DNA from: Salinivenus lutea
GTDB taxonomy: Bacteria > Bacteroidota > Rhodothermia > Rhodothermales > Salinibacteraceae
Reading direction: 5' to 3'
Length of the DNA: 33,413 nt
Assembly: GCA_002894685.1 (NCBI GenBank)
Contig: NCRC01000035.1
Location: 1-33,413 of the forward strand
The stretch's first letter is position 1, and each line of letters opens with the position of its first letter. Made by a program: the position numbers and the translations under genes. Below, one piece after another: positions 16,784 to 25,431 of this stretch. The notes under the pieces were generated by a model that was not told where the DNA came from, ran no database searches, and saw nothing but the letters and a program-made list of their open reading frames with translations.

Positions 16784-16834
16784 CAGAATGGACAGATCGG
16801 TGGAGCAAGAACGGAGAGAAAGGGGACCGGCCGA

Positions 16835-19800
16835 CTAGGCCCCCTGCGGCTGGGCATCGGGCACGTCGGCCTCCGCCGCCCTGCCATTGCCGCCGGCGAG
16901 CACGGGGCCTGCCTCCTCACTGGTGAGGTACGTGTAGGTGGCCGGGATGACGTAGAGCGCCAGCGCCGTCCCAATGACGAGCCCCCCAATCACCGCCAGC
17001 CCCATCGGGATCCGACTCTCGGCCCCCGCCCCCAGGGCCAGGGCGATGGGCAGTACGCCGAGGACCGTCGAGAGCGCCGTCATGAGAATGGGGCGGAAGC
17101 GGGCCACGGCAGCGTCCTCAATCGCCTCACGAATCGACCGCCCGGCCGCCTTCCGCTGGTTGGCAAACTCAACAATCAGGATGCCATTTTTGGCCACCAG
17201 TCCAATCAGCATCACCATGCCGATCTGGCTGAAGATGTTGAGCGACTGGTTGAAGTACCAGAGGAACAGGAACGCCCCCGCCAGCGCCAGCGGCACCGTA
17301 AAGAGGATCGTCAGCGGGTCGCGGAAGCTCTCAAACTGGGCCGCCAGGACGAGATAGATGAGCAGAAGCGCGAGCCCGAACACATAGAGCAGCTGGTTTG
17401 AGGTCTCCTGGTAGTCGCGCGACTGCCCCGAGAGCGTGGTGCTGAAGGAGGGGCCCAACACGTCATTCGCCACGCGATCCATGGCGTTGATCCCGTCCTC
17501 GATCGTGTACCCCGAGGCGGGGCGGGCGCTTACCGTAGCCGATCGGTACCGGTTGAAGCGAAACAGCTGCGGCGGCGTGGCCTGCTCGTTCACCGTGACC
17601 AGGTTGTCGAGCATCACGGGCTCCCCACTGGCCGAGCGCACGTACAAATTCGTAAGGTCGGTCGGATCATTTCGCTTCTCTCCGTCCACCGCCGCGATCA
17701 CCTGGCGCTGCTCCCCGTCCCGCACAAAGAACCCCACGCGCTGCTCCGCAAGGGCCAGCTGCAGCGTCTGGGCGACGTCGAGCGGCGAGACGCCCACATT
17801 GTCGGCCTTGTCCCGGTCAATCGACACCCGCAGCTCCGGCTTGTTGAACTTGAGGTTCACGTCCACGAACGCAATCTCGTCCTGCGCCCGCGCCTGCTCC
17901 AGGAAGGTGGGCAGCGACTCGCGCAGGTTGTCCAGGTTTGCGGTCTGCAGAACGTACTGCACCGGCAGGTTGCCGCCGCCTCCCCCCACCGAAAGGGTGG
18001 GCTCCTGCGCCACGAAGGTGCGTGCGCCCTCCCTGCGCGAGAGCGCGGCCTGCAGACTGTCGGCGTAGGCCATCTGCGACACGTCGCGCTCGTCCGCGTC
18101 CACCAGCCGCATAAACATGAACGCGGAGTTGACCGAGCTCGACGCCCCGAAGCCGGGGGAGGTCACCGACACCACCGACCGGCGGTGGTCCGCCGGAATG
18201 GTCTCGTTCACGGCCTCGTACATCTCGTCGACGTACTGACTCATGTACTCGTAGGTCGCCCCCTCGCGCCCCGTCGCAAACACCCGGAGCAGCCCCCGGT
18301 CTTCCAGCGGCGCCAGCTCCTGCGGAAGCGTGAAGTAGAACCCACCGATGAGTACGGCACAGCCCCCCATGATGACGAAGGCGACCCATCGGTACTGCAT
18401 AAACGACTGCAGGGAGCGCCGGTAGGCCGCCGTCAGGCGCTGGAAGTAGGGCTCGGTCACGCGGTAGATCCACGGCTTCTCGTCGTGCTGCTTCAGCAAG
18501 CGCGTCGAGAGCATCGGCGTGAGCGTGAGGGCCACGAACGAAGAGATGGCCACGGCCCCCGCAATCACGAGGCCAAACTCCTGGAAGAGCTGGCCGGTGA
18601 GGCCGCCCATGAAGATGATGGGCGTAAAGATGACGACGAGCGAGATGGAGGTGGCCACCACGGCAAAGAAAATCTCGCGCGTGCCCTCCAGCCCGGCCTG
18701 CATCAGCGGCATGCCCTCCTCGATTTTGGCGTAGATATTCTCCAGCACCACGATCGCGTCGTCCACCACCAGGCCGATGGCCAGCACCAGCGCCAGCAGC
18801 GTAAGCACGTTGATCGAGAAGCCGAAGGCGTACATCACGAAGAAGGACCCGACCAGCGCAATCGGCACCACCAGCAGCGGGATGAGGGTGGAGCGCCAGT
18901 CGCGCAGGAAGAGGAAGATGATCGCCACCACGAGAAAGAACGCGATGAAGATCGTCTGCTGCACCTCGCCGATGCTGTCTCGAATCGGCTCGGTGTTGTC
19001 GAAGCCGATGCCCAGCTCCAGGTCGGTGGGCAGGTCGGCCTCAATCTGGTCGACGCGGCGGTAGAACTCATCGACGATGTCGATGTAGTTGGCGCCGGGA
19101 AGCGGGCGGAGCACCACGCCCACCATCGGAATGCCGTCGCGCTGCAGGAGCGTGCGCTGGTTTTGCGGCGCAATTTCGGCTCGGCCCACGTCGCGCAGCC
19201 GCACGGTCTGGCCATCCGGCGTCTGCTTCACGATCATGTTGTTGAAGTCCTCCGTCGTTTCCAGACGGCCCATGGTGCGGACCGTAAGCTCGACGGACTT
19301 GCCCTCGATGCGGCCCGAGGGCAGCTCCACATTCGAGCGCTCCAGGGCCCGCTGCACGTCGAGCGGCGTGAGGTTGTAGGCCGCGAGCTGCTGCGGTTCG
19401 AGCCAGAGGCGCATCGCGTACGTCTTGTCGCCCCAGATGTCGACCCGGCTCACCCCTTCGATCGTCTGGAGCCGCTCCTTGAAGCGGTTGTCCGCAATCT
19501 CGGTCAGCTCCATCAGGCTGCGCGTGTCCGACCGAATGTTGAGGAAGACGATGGGCGGGGCGTCGGCGTCGGACTTGGAGACAGATGGAGGATCCGCATC
19601 GGGCGGCAGCTGCTGCTGGGCCCGGCTCACCCGGTCGCGCACGTCGTTCGCCGCCCGCTCCAGGTCGGCCCCCAGGTCGAACTCAACGGTGATCGTGGAG
19701 CGCCCCTCCCGGCTCACCGACTGGATGGTGCGGATGCCGTCGATGCCGTTGACCTGCTCCTCCAGCGGTTCGGTGATCTGCGAGTCGATCACGTCGGCGT

Positions 19801-19963
19801 TGGCCCCGCGGTACTCGGTCGCCACGCTAATCACGGGCGGGTCCACCGCCGGGTACTCGCGAACGCCCAGGAAGTAAAACCCGACGGCGCCGAAGATAAA
19901 AATCACCAGTGCAAACACCGTCGAGAGAACGGGACGGCGGATGCTGATGGAATACAGACTCAT
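16835..19963 (-). CDS. RND-family efflux pump inner-membrane subunit (AcrB/MexB-like)
   Basis: With the ATG at 19963 the protein has 1042 residues, the usual RND size; the longer upstream frame adds 38 residues without family character. It starts MSLYSISIRRPVLSTVFALV, the first membrane helix of AcrB-like pumps. The proton-relay pair D401-D402 is in LAIGLVVDDAIVVLENI of TM4, and the partner Lys is in MLIGLVAKNGILIVEFANQ of TM10. Two large periplasmic loops with pore and docking domains lie between the helices. It drives export of drugs or other hydrophobic compounds with the proton gradient. It lies between the adaptor gene upstream and tolC downstream, forming a complete tripartite system. 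No local regulator gene is present. Confidence 0.95.
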   Translation of the reverse strand: MSLYSISIRRPVLSTVFALVIFIFGAVGFYFLGVREYPAVDPPVISVATEYRGANADVIDSQITEPLEEQVNGIDGIRTIQSVSREGRSTITVEFDLGADLERAANDVRDRVSRAQQQLPPDADPPSVSKSDADAPPIVFLNIRSDTRSLMELTEIADNRFKERLQTIEGVSRVDIWGDKTYAMRLWLEPQQLAAYNLTPLDVQRALERSNVELPSGRIEGKSVELTVRTMGRLETTEDFNNMIVKQTPDGQTVRLRDVGRAEIAPQNQRTLLQRDGIPMVGVVLRPLPGANYIDIVDEFYRRVDQIEADLPTDLELGIGFDNTEPIRDSIGEVQQTIFIAFFLVVAIIFLFLRDWRSTLIPLLVVPIALVGSFFVMYAFGFSINVLTLLALVLAIGLVVDDAIVVLENIYAKIEEGMPLMQAGLEGTREIFFAVVATSISLVVIFTPIIFMGGLTGQLFQEFGLVIAGAVAISSFVALTLTPMLSTRLLKQHDEKPWIYRVTEPYFQRLTAAYRRSLQSFMQYRWVAFVIMGGCAVLIGGFYFTLPQELAPLEDRGLLRVFATGREGATYEYMSQYVDEMYEAVNETIPADHRRSVVSVTSPGFGASSSVNSAFMFMRLVDADERDVSQMAYADSLQAALSRREGARTFVAQEPTLSVGGGGGNLPVQYVLQTANLDNLRESLPTFLEQARAQDEIAFVDVNLKFNKPELRVSIDRDKADNVGVSPLDVAQTLQLALAEQRVGFFVRDGEQRQVIAAVDGEKRNDPTDLTNLYVRSASGEPVMLDNLVTVNEQATPPQLFRFNRYRSATVSARPASGYTIEDGINAMDRVANDVLGPSFSTTLSGQSRDYQETSNQLLYVFGLALLLIYLVLAAQFESFRDPLTILFTVPLALAGAFLFLWYFNQSLNIFSQIGMVMLIGLVAKNGILIVEFANQRKAAGRSIREAIEDAAVARFRPILMTALSTVLGVLPIALALGAGAESRIPMGLAVIGGLVIGTALALYVIPATYTYLTSEEAGPVLAGGNGRAAEADVPDAQPQGA

Positions 19964-20101
19964 GGGCGTGTGTGCGTAAGAGCGTGAGTGCGAGCCCGGG
20001 ATGCCCGCCCTGGAAAAGGCCTTATCGGGAACGGAATCGGGAAGCGTGATGCGTGAGGCCGGCCCTCGACTGTTCACGCTTCACAAAATACGCGGCACCG
20101 G

Positions 20102-21211
20102 TCATTCAAGCGTTTCAATCCGGACCGGCAGTCCCACTCGCATCTCCTGTATCCCGGACGTAATAACCGTATCGCGGAGCGAGAGGCCGTCGGTGATCTG
20201 CACGGTGGTGTCGGTGCGAAGGCCCAACGACACGTTGCGGGGCTGGGCCGTGCCGTTCTGCGCAAGGAAGACGCGCTGCCCGTCCAGGGTGGGCACGACG
20301 GCCATGGCGGGCACGACCAGGGCGTCGTCGGTCTGTCCCAGGGTTACGGTGACGTCGGCGAACATGCCGGGACGGAGTTGCCCGTCCGGGTTCGGGGCAC
20401 GCGCCCGAAGCTGCAGCGTGCGCGTATTCTCGTTCACCGCTGTGTTGGCGGCGTAGATCGTGCCCTCAATCGTGCGGTCGCTGCTCCGAACCGTAAAGGT
20501 AATGGACTGGCCCGCCCCCACCCGGCCGGCGTACTTCTCCGGCACCGACAGGTCGACTTTGATCGGATCGATGCGCTGGAGCGTCGTAATGGGCGTCTCC
20601 GGCGAGAGATACGCGCCCTCGCTCACGTTTCGGAGGCCCACCGTCCCGTCAAACGGGGCCCGAACCTCCGTCTTCTCGATTTGGGCGTTCACCAGCTCCA
20701 GATCGGCCCGCAGCACTTCTACCTCGTTCACCGTCGCGTCGTATTCCTCCTGACTCACGCCCCCTTCTTCCAGGAGGCGCTCCTGCCGATCCGCACGGGC
20801 CGTGGCCAACTCCAGTTGATGCGAGAGGCGCTTCTTCTCGGCCTGCAGTTCGGCGTCGTTGATCTTCACCAGCAGGTCGCCCCGCTCCACCCGGGCGCCC
20901 TCCTCGAACCGAATGTCCACCACCTTCCCCGCCGTCTCGCTGGTGAGCTCCACCGACTCGTCCGCGCGGAGCGTCCCGGTGGACTGCAGGCGGTCCGTCA
21001 TCGAGCTGGTCCGCACCACCGTGGCGTTCACCCCCATCGGGGCGCTGTCCTGCGACCCGCCGGACGCGGTGTCGTCCGACTCGCTCAGCTTGGGGATCGC
21101 AAGACCAAGCAGCAACGCCACGGCTCCCCCGAGCACAATCCACCGGGTCACACGGGGGGAGCTGCTTTCCGTAGACTCGGCAGCGGACGCTCCGGCGTCG
21201 GTATCATTCAT
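20102..21211 (-). CDS. Periplasmic adaptor (membrane fusion protein) of RND pump
   Basis: With the ATG at 21211 this is a 369-residue adaptor; the frame continues upstream but without protein-like sequence. A single membrane helix lies at about 23-41 (WIVLGGAVALLLGLAIP), anchoring the N-terminus. The lipoyl half-motifs surround VVDIRFEEGARVERGDLLVK and KTEVRAPFDGTVGLRNVSEG. An alpha-helical hairpin lies between them (KKRLSHQLELATARADRQER onward). Beta-barrel and membrane-proximal domains follow. The protein links the RND pump to the TolC channel. It is the first gene of the three-gene minus-strand operon, 138 bases before the pump start. Confidence 0.93.
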   Translation of the reverse strand: MNDTDAGASAAESTESSSPRVTRWIVLGGAVALLLGLAIPKLSESDDTASGGSQDSAPMGVNATVVRTSSMTDRLQSTGTLRADESVELTSETAGKVVDIRFEEGARVERGDLLVKINDAELQAEKKRLSHQLELATARADRQERLLEEGGVSQEEYDATVNEVEVLRADLELVNAQIEKTEVRAPFDGTVGLRNVSEGAYLSPETPITTLQRIDPIKVDLSVPEKYAGRVGAGQSITFTVRSSDRTIEGTIYAANTAVNENTRTLQLRARAPNPDGQLRPGMFADVTVTLGQTDDALVVPAMAVVPTLDGQRVFLAQNGTAQPRNVSLGLRTDTTVQITDGLSLRDTVITSGIQEMRVGLPVRIETLE

Positions 21212-21453
21212 GGACCGGTACAGGATTGCGAGGCAGAAGGGGGCGTGGCGTTCTCCGCGCTGAGGCAGAAAGCGTGAAGGATTTGTACAACCCGCCGCGT
21301 CCCCTTCGGTTCGCTCCGCCGGTACACGAAGCCCCCCTACGAGGGGGTCTCCCCCGCGGCGCCCCTCTCCGCAACCGGCCCGGGGGCCTTCGCCTCCCAG
21401 GGCCGGGGGCTCGGAAACAGGACGAGAGGAGCACACGCAGGCGTGCGACCGCG

Positions 21454-23970
21454 CTACGGGCCCTCGTCGGGCGATGCGTAGTACCCGGGCGGAAGTAGCA
21501 GAAGCGGCGCGGGCTGGTGCTCCACGACGGTCCGGAGAAAGTCACGCGCCGGCCCGTCGGGCGTCGGATCCGAGTCCTCTGCCGCCCCTATGAGCGTGCG
21601 GAGCCCGTCCGGGAGAAACGACGGAAGGGCCAGGAATCCACTTGTGGGGTTTACCTCCCGGATCGTTACGTCCGTCTCCCCGAGTCCGGCCGTCTGCCGG
21701 GCCGCGGCGAGCGCCTCGGGGAGCCCCCCAATCTCGTCGACGAGCCCCCGCTGCCGGCCCGCGGTGCCGGAATAGACGCGTCCCTCCGCCACCGACCGGA
21801 CGTACGCCTCGGAGGTGTCGCGCCCCGCCGCCACCTGGCCGACGAAGTCGTCGTAGGACTGTTCGATGAGCGAGCGGGCCCGGGCGAGCTCCGCCTCGTC
21901 CAGCTTGCGGGTGGGCAGGGGGAGGCCCAGGAGGGGCACGCGGTACGGCGAAAACAACTCGGCGCGGGCCCCGCGCTGCACCACGTCGTACGAAAAGCCG
22001 GCCTTGTCGCTCAGCAGCCCGTCGTCGTACACCCAGAGGCCGATGACGCCGATCGAGCCCGTGACGGTGTTGGGCCCGGCAAAGATGCGGTCCGCGTACG
22101 TCGAGATGAGGTAGCCGCCGGAGGCCGCCACGGTCCCCTGGCTCACGATGACCGGCTTCTCCGCGGCACACTCCCGCACCGCCTGCGCCGCCACGTCGGC
22201 CGCCAGGGCACTCCCGCCCGGCGAGTCGACCCGGAAGACGACGGCTTCGACGTCCTCGTCGTCCTTCAGCCGACGAAAGGTGCGGGCGAGGGCGCGCGCC
22301 TCGATGCCGCTGTTGAGGGAGGTGGCCCCGATTCCGTACACCACCGCGATCTGGGGCGCCTCGCCCCACCGGCGCGAGGCCGTTGCGAGGTCATTGAGAC
22401 GATCGGAGTCCAGGGCGCGCGTGTCCGTGCCGGCCGCGGCCGAGAGCACCCCGCCTCGCTCGTGCCACCGGGCGAGGGTGTCCACGAGCCCCGCCTGCCG
22501 CGCATCGGTCGCCGAAAGGAGTGTTTGCTCATCGATGATGCGGTCGACGGTGTCGGGGGCGAGGTCGCGCCCGTCCGCCATCGCCGACCGCGCGAGGGCG
22601 TACCAATCGTCCACCAGCTGCTGCCGCTGCAGGCTATCGGCGGCCGAGAACCCGCTGCGCGAAAGCGACTCTACGGCCGACTTGTACTCGAAAAACCGAA
22701 ACGGCTGCACGCCGAGCCCGAGTTTGTCGAGCGTCCCCTTCAGAAAGGTGCGGCTGGAGGCGTAGCCCGGCAACTGCAGGGTCCCTTGCGGATCGGCCAC
22801 CACCTGGTCCGCCGCGCTGGCCACGTGGTAGGTGTCCATGCCGGCATTTTCGAGAAAGGCCACGACCTCTTTTCCCGACGCCTGCACGCTCTGCACGGCG
22901 GCGCGGAGCTCCCACGCCTTTTCGCGGGAGACATTCAGGTCCGTGAGGTCAAGCGCCACGACCGCAATGCGGTCAGTATCCTGTGCCTGCCGAAGCGTGC
23001 GCAGCACCTCGTAGTACCGCGGATCCGTCGTGTCGTCCCCGAAGCGAAACTGCGGCGCCCGGTAGGGCATCCCCCGCGGCTGCACCTCGGCGTGAGACGC
23101 TCCGTCCCCCACCGCGTCCCCGATCGCACTCGGCACATCGTCGCCCACCCGCACCCGATGGGTCTGCCCGGCGTAGTCCCCTTCCGGCGCCACCTCGCTC
23201 CGGCTCCCGATGCCCGTGCGCCCGAACGCCACCTGAAGCCCGACCGACACCGCATCGCTCTCGAACACACGACCCGTCAGATCGACCCCCGGCACGACCT
23301 CCACCGCCGCCCCCGCGCTCCACGGCACATCCACAAGGGCCTCGCCCTCTCCCCAGGCCGCGTCGGCAAACAGGGTGAGGCGCGAGCTCCCGAACGGCCG
23401 CACGCCCAGTTCGCCCACCACCTCACGATCCTTTGTCTCCAGGGCCACGTTGCCGATCAGTCCCACCGACAGGTACCGGCTGGGCCGGAGCACCGCCCCC
23501 GTCGTCAGCCGGTTGTAGCGACCGAGCGCCGTTGCGTCCCCCGCGGTGCCCTGATACCCGAGCCCAACCGCCGCGGCATCCGTCCCGCCCCCAAAGCTTA
23601 CGTGGTAGGTGGTCGCCGACAATGGGCCCCGATCGCGGTGCACGACGCCCGCCCCGAGGCCCCCGACACTCCCAAACGCCCCCCAGTCCTCGACGGAGAG
23701 GGCCCGGCGGCCCTCCGTCGTCCACACGCCCAGCAAATGGTTGTCCGTCACCGCCGGCAGGGCCGGATTGGCGTACCCCAGCAGCCCCTCCCGAAAGCTG
23801 GCCGGCGGGGCGCTTAGGAAGTCCGTCGTTTCATAATATCCGGCCATCTCCTGTCCCACCGCCGTCGGCGGATGCACGCTTCCGAGTCCGCCCACCAAAA
23901 CCAGCGCAGCGATCCACAGACACCATCGACGACCCGAGCACAACATCATAGGAGACGAGTGTGAAGCCAA
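21454..23970 (-). CDS. sppA: SppA-family signal peptide peptidase fused to an N-terminal barrel-like domain
   Basis: This 838-residue protein has a Sec signal peptide at about 10-40. Residues about 45-255 are rich in short alternating strands with aromatic and glycine residues (ATTYHVSFGGGTDAAAVGLG, RYLSVGLIGNVALET, RLTLFADAAWGEG, VSVGLQVAFGRTG) and look like part of an outer-membrane beta-barrel. From about 315 two SppA repeats follow. The catalytic Lys is K430 in FFEYKSAVESLSRSGFS, and the nucleophile Ser is S617 in GTVAASGGYLIS, preceded by FRVDSPGGSALAADV. E. coli protease IV has the same Lys/Ser arrangement but a membrane anchor instead of the N-terminal domain. It should degrade cleaved signal peptides or envelope proteins. 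The gene lies upstream of the efflux operon on the same strand, 242 bases away, probably separately transcribed. Confidence 0.85.
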   Translation of the reverse strand: MASHSSPMMLCSGRRWCLWIAALVLVGGLGSVHPPTAVGQEMAGYYETTDFLSAPPASFREGLLGYANPALPAVTDNHLLGVWTTEGRRALSVEDWGAFGSVGGLGAGVVHRDRGPLSATTYHVSFGGGTDAAAVGLGYQGTAGDATALGRYNRLTTGAVLRPSRYLSVGLIGNVALETKDREVVGELGVRPFGSSRLTLFADAAWGEGEALVDVPWSAGAAVEVVPGVDLTGRVFESDAVSVGLQVAFGRTGIGSRSEVAPEGDYAGQTHRVRVGDDVPSAIGDAVGDGASHAEVQPRGMPYRAPQFRFGDDTTDPRYYEVLRTLRQAQDTDRIAVVALDLTDLNVSREKAWELRAAVQSVQASGKEVVAFLENAGMDTYHVASAADQVVADPQGTLQLPGYASSRTFLKGTLDKLGLGVQPFRFFEYKSAVESLSRSGFSAADSLQRQQLVDDWYALARSAMADGRDLAPDTVDRIIDEQTLLSATDARQAGLVDTLARWHERGGVLSAAAGTDTRALDSDRLNDLATASRRWGEAPQIAVVYGIGATSLNSGIEARALARTFRRLKDDEDVEAVVFRVDSPGGSALAADVAAQAVRECAAEKPVIVSQGTVAASGGYLISTYADRIFAGPNTVTGSIGVIGLWVYDDGLLSDKAGFSYDVVQRGARAELFSPYRVPLLGLPLPTRKLDEAELARARSLIEQSYDDFVGQVAAGRDTSEAYVRSVAEGRVYSGTAGRQRGLVDEIGGLPEALAAARQTAGLGETDVTIREVNPTSGFLALPSFLPDGLRTLIGAAEDSDPTPDGPARDFLRTVVEHQPAPLLLLPPGYYASPDEGP

Positions 23971-24128
23971 GAGAGGACGAGCGGCACTCTGGATGTGTCA
24001 AGGGAGTGCACGTGCAAGGATAGCAGTCCCCAGACCGGATCTCCACTCTCCACCCCGGCCCCGCTCCCCCAGAATTACGGTCCCGTCACCTTGTAGGGGC
24101 GACACCGGGCGGTCAGTGCCCCGCCCCC

Positions 24129-24140
24129 GGGAACGTTCCC
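24129..24140. promoter_or_regulatory. Perfect palindrome in the sppA/cysM divergent region
   Basis: GGGAACGTTCCC is a perfect 12-base palindrome between the divergent sppA and cysM genes, 158 bases from the former start and 242 from the latter. It may be an operator; no known regulator is matched. Confidence 0.3.
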
Positions 24141-24200
24141 AAAATGAGAACGGTACATCCCTTTGCTTAGCAATCTTCCTCCCCGTCCCGGTTGCCCTCC

Positions 24201-24296
24201 ATGGCGCCTCATCCCGCCGACACGTGTCGCTGTTGGTGTCTGCCCTCGTCGACGAGGCTGCATGGCACAACGGTGTGGATTGCGTCCGGGACCTGA
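24201..24296 (+). CDS. Putative cysteine-rich leader peptide of cysM
   Basis: A 31-codon frame starts with ATG at 24201 and stops with TGA at 24294-24296. Codons 9 to 13 read Cys-Arg-Cys-Trp-Cys, three TGT codons within five (24225-24239). The TGA overlaps the ATG (24296-24298) of a further 10-codon frame that has one TGT and ends with TAG at 24326-24328, at the foot of the terminator hairpin. The 9-base stretch GAGGCTGCA at 24254-24262 can pair with TGTAGCCTC at 24324-24332, the 5' arm of that terminator. This is the arrangement of a translation-coupled attenuator sensing charged tRNA-Cys upstream of a cysteine-synthesis gene. There is no Shine-Dalgarno site, as for other genes here. It is an inference from layout. 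Confidence 0.45.
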   Translation: MAPHPADTCRCWCLPSSTRLHGTTVWIASGT

Positions 24297-24326
24297 TGCT
24301 CTCCCACATCGCACCGTGTCTCCTGT

Positions 24327-24359
24327 AGCCTCTCCGCCGCCCGGCGAGAGGCTTTTTTT
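24327..24359 (+). terminator. Intrinsic terminator directly upstream of cysM (attenuator candidate)
   Basis: AGCCTCTC (24327-24334) pairs perfectly with GAGAGGCT (24346-24353), with an inner GCC/GGC extension, a GCCC loop and a run of seven T (24353-24359). It works only in the plus direction and lies 23 bases before the cysM ATG. The gene upstream, sppA, is divergent, so no plus-strand gene needs ending here. That points to a leader terminator regulating cysM. Confidence 0.82.
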
Positions 24360-24382
24360 GTTGCTTGCCCTGTGATTTCGAC

Positions 24383-25330
24383 ATGCCGTCCCTCCCCACG
24401 ACGTCGTCTCCTCCTTCCGTCTCGGCCCAGTCGCCCGCCGACCTCGTCGAACAGATCGGCGATACGCCCCTGCTGCGCCTTGACGCTGTCGCGGCCGACC
24501 TGCCGGACACCGTCACCGTGTACGCCAAGGCCGAGCACCTGAACCCCGGCGGCTCCGTGAAGGATCGTCCGGCCCTCGCGATGGTCCGGGACGGCCTGGA
24601 ACGCGGCGCCTTTGGTCGCGACCAGACGCTGATCGACGCGACAAGCGGCAACACGGGCATCGCCTACGCCATGATTGGCGCGGCCCTGGGACTCGACGTG
24701 ACGCTCGCCCTTCCCGAAAACGCCTCCGACGAGCGCAAAAAGACGCTCCGCGCCTACGGGGCCGAGCTGCTTTTGACGGACCCGATGGAGGGCACGGACG
24801 GCGCCCAGCGGCACGTGAAGGCCCTCGTGGAGGCGGAGCCCGACCGCTACTTCTACCCCGACCAGTACAACAACGACGCCAACGCCCAGGCGCACTACGA
24901 CGGCACCGGCCGCGAAATCCTGGAGCAAACGGACGGCCGGGTGACGCACTTCGTAACGGGCCTCGGGACGACCGGCACGTTCATGGGGGTCACGCGCCGC
25001 CTGAAGGAGCATCGGTCCGACATTCAGTGCGTGGCCGTGCAGCCCGACGCCCCGATGCACGGGATGGAGGGCCTGAAGCACATGGACACCGCCCTCGTGC
25101 CGGGGCTCTACGACTCGAGTGTGGCCGACGCGCACCGCACCTGCACCACCGAGGCCGCCTTCAACATGACCCGCCGGCTGGCCCGGGAGGAGGGACTGCT
25201 CGTGGGCCCGTCCGCCGGCGCCAATGTGGCGTCGGCCCTGGCGGTCGCCCGCTCGTTGGACGCCGGCGTCGTCGTGACGATCCTCTGCGACACCGGCACG
25301 CGGTATTTGAGCGATGACTTCTGGGAGTAG
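24383..25330 (+). CDS. cysM: Cysteine synthase, CysM-type
   Basis: This 315-residue PLP enzyme of fold type II makes cysteine from O-acetylserine or O-phosphoserine and a sulfur donor. The N-terminal signature QIGDTPLLRLDAV is followed by the PLP lysine K60 in NPGGSVKDRPA and the substrate loop TSGNTGIAYAM. The C-terminal PLP-phosphate segment is GLGTTGTFMGVTRRL. Its neighbours mec, cysO and moeZ indicate that the sulfur donor is the thiocarboxylate of CysO, as for CysM of M. tuberculosis, rather than free sulfide. The ATG at 24383 is preferred over a TTG six codons upstream. The gene is preceded by a leader terminator and Cys-rich frame, so it is probably attenuated by cysteine. The name cysM follows context; cysK-like use is not excluded. 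Confidence 0.88.
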   Translation: MPSLPTTSSPPSVSAQSPADLVEQIGDTPLLRLDAVAADLPDTVTVYAKAEHLNPGGSVKDRPALAMVRDGLERGAFGRDQTLIDATSGNTGIAYAMIGAALGLDVTLALPENASDERKKTLRAYGAELLLTDPMEGTDGAQRHVKALVEAEPDRYFYPDQYNNDANAQAHYDGTGREILEQTDGRVTHFVTGLGTTGTFMGVTRRLKEHRSDIQCVAVQPDAPMHGMEGLKHMDTALVPGLYDSSVADAHRTCTTEAAFNMTRRLAREEGLLVGPSAGANVASALAVARSLDAGVVVTILCDTGTRYLSDDFWE

Positions 25331-25409
25331 TTCGTATTTCGTATTGCGTATCACTCAGTGCTTCTCGCCGACGCACACAACACGAAATGCGCAATGCGCA
25401 ACACTTCGT
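25331..25409. repeat. Intergenic GTATTTCG/GCGTAT-type repeat, copy 1
   Basis: The cysM-mec gap holds ATTTCGTATTGCGTAT at 25336-25351, which is the exact reverse complement of a 16-base stretch at 26572-26587. A second, complementary-looking arm (ACGAAATGCGCAATGCGCAA) follows at 25382-25401, so the whole can fold back on itself imperfectly. It looks like an interspersed intergenic repeat family of this genome. Confidence 0.65.
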
Positions 25410-25431
25410 CTAATAACTGCACTACCTCCTG

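Noticed and set aside
18185-19987. 600-codon plus-strand frame opposite the RND pump
   Set aside because: The composition (His, Arg, Asp, Glu runs) is a reflection of the pump's codons; no motif is seen and the pump gene is certain.
21333-21347. CCCCC-TACGA-GGGGG hairpin as terminator for sppA
   Set aside because: There is no T run after it on either strand; it may be a chance GC-rich hairpin.
21517-23817. 766-codon plus-strand frame opposite sppA
   Set aside because: It is antisense to a gene with signal peptide and catalytic residues; Arg/Pro/His-rich shadow.
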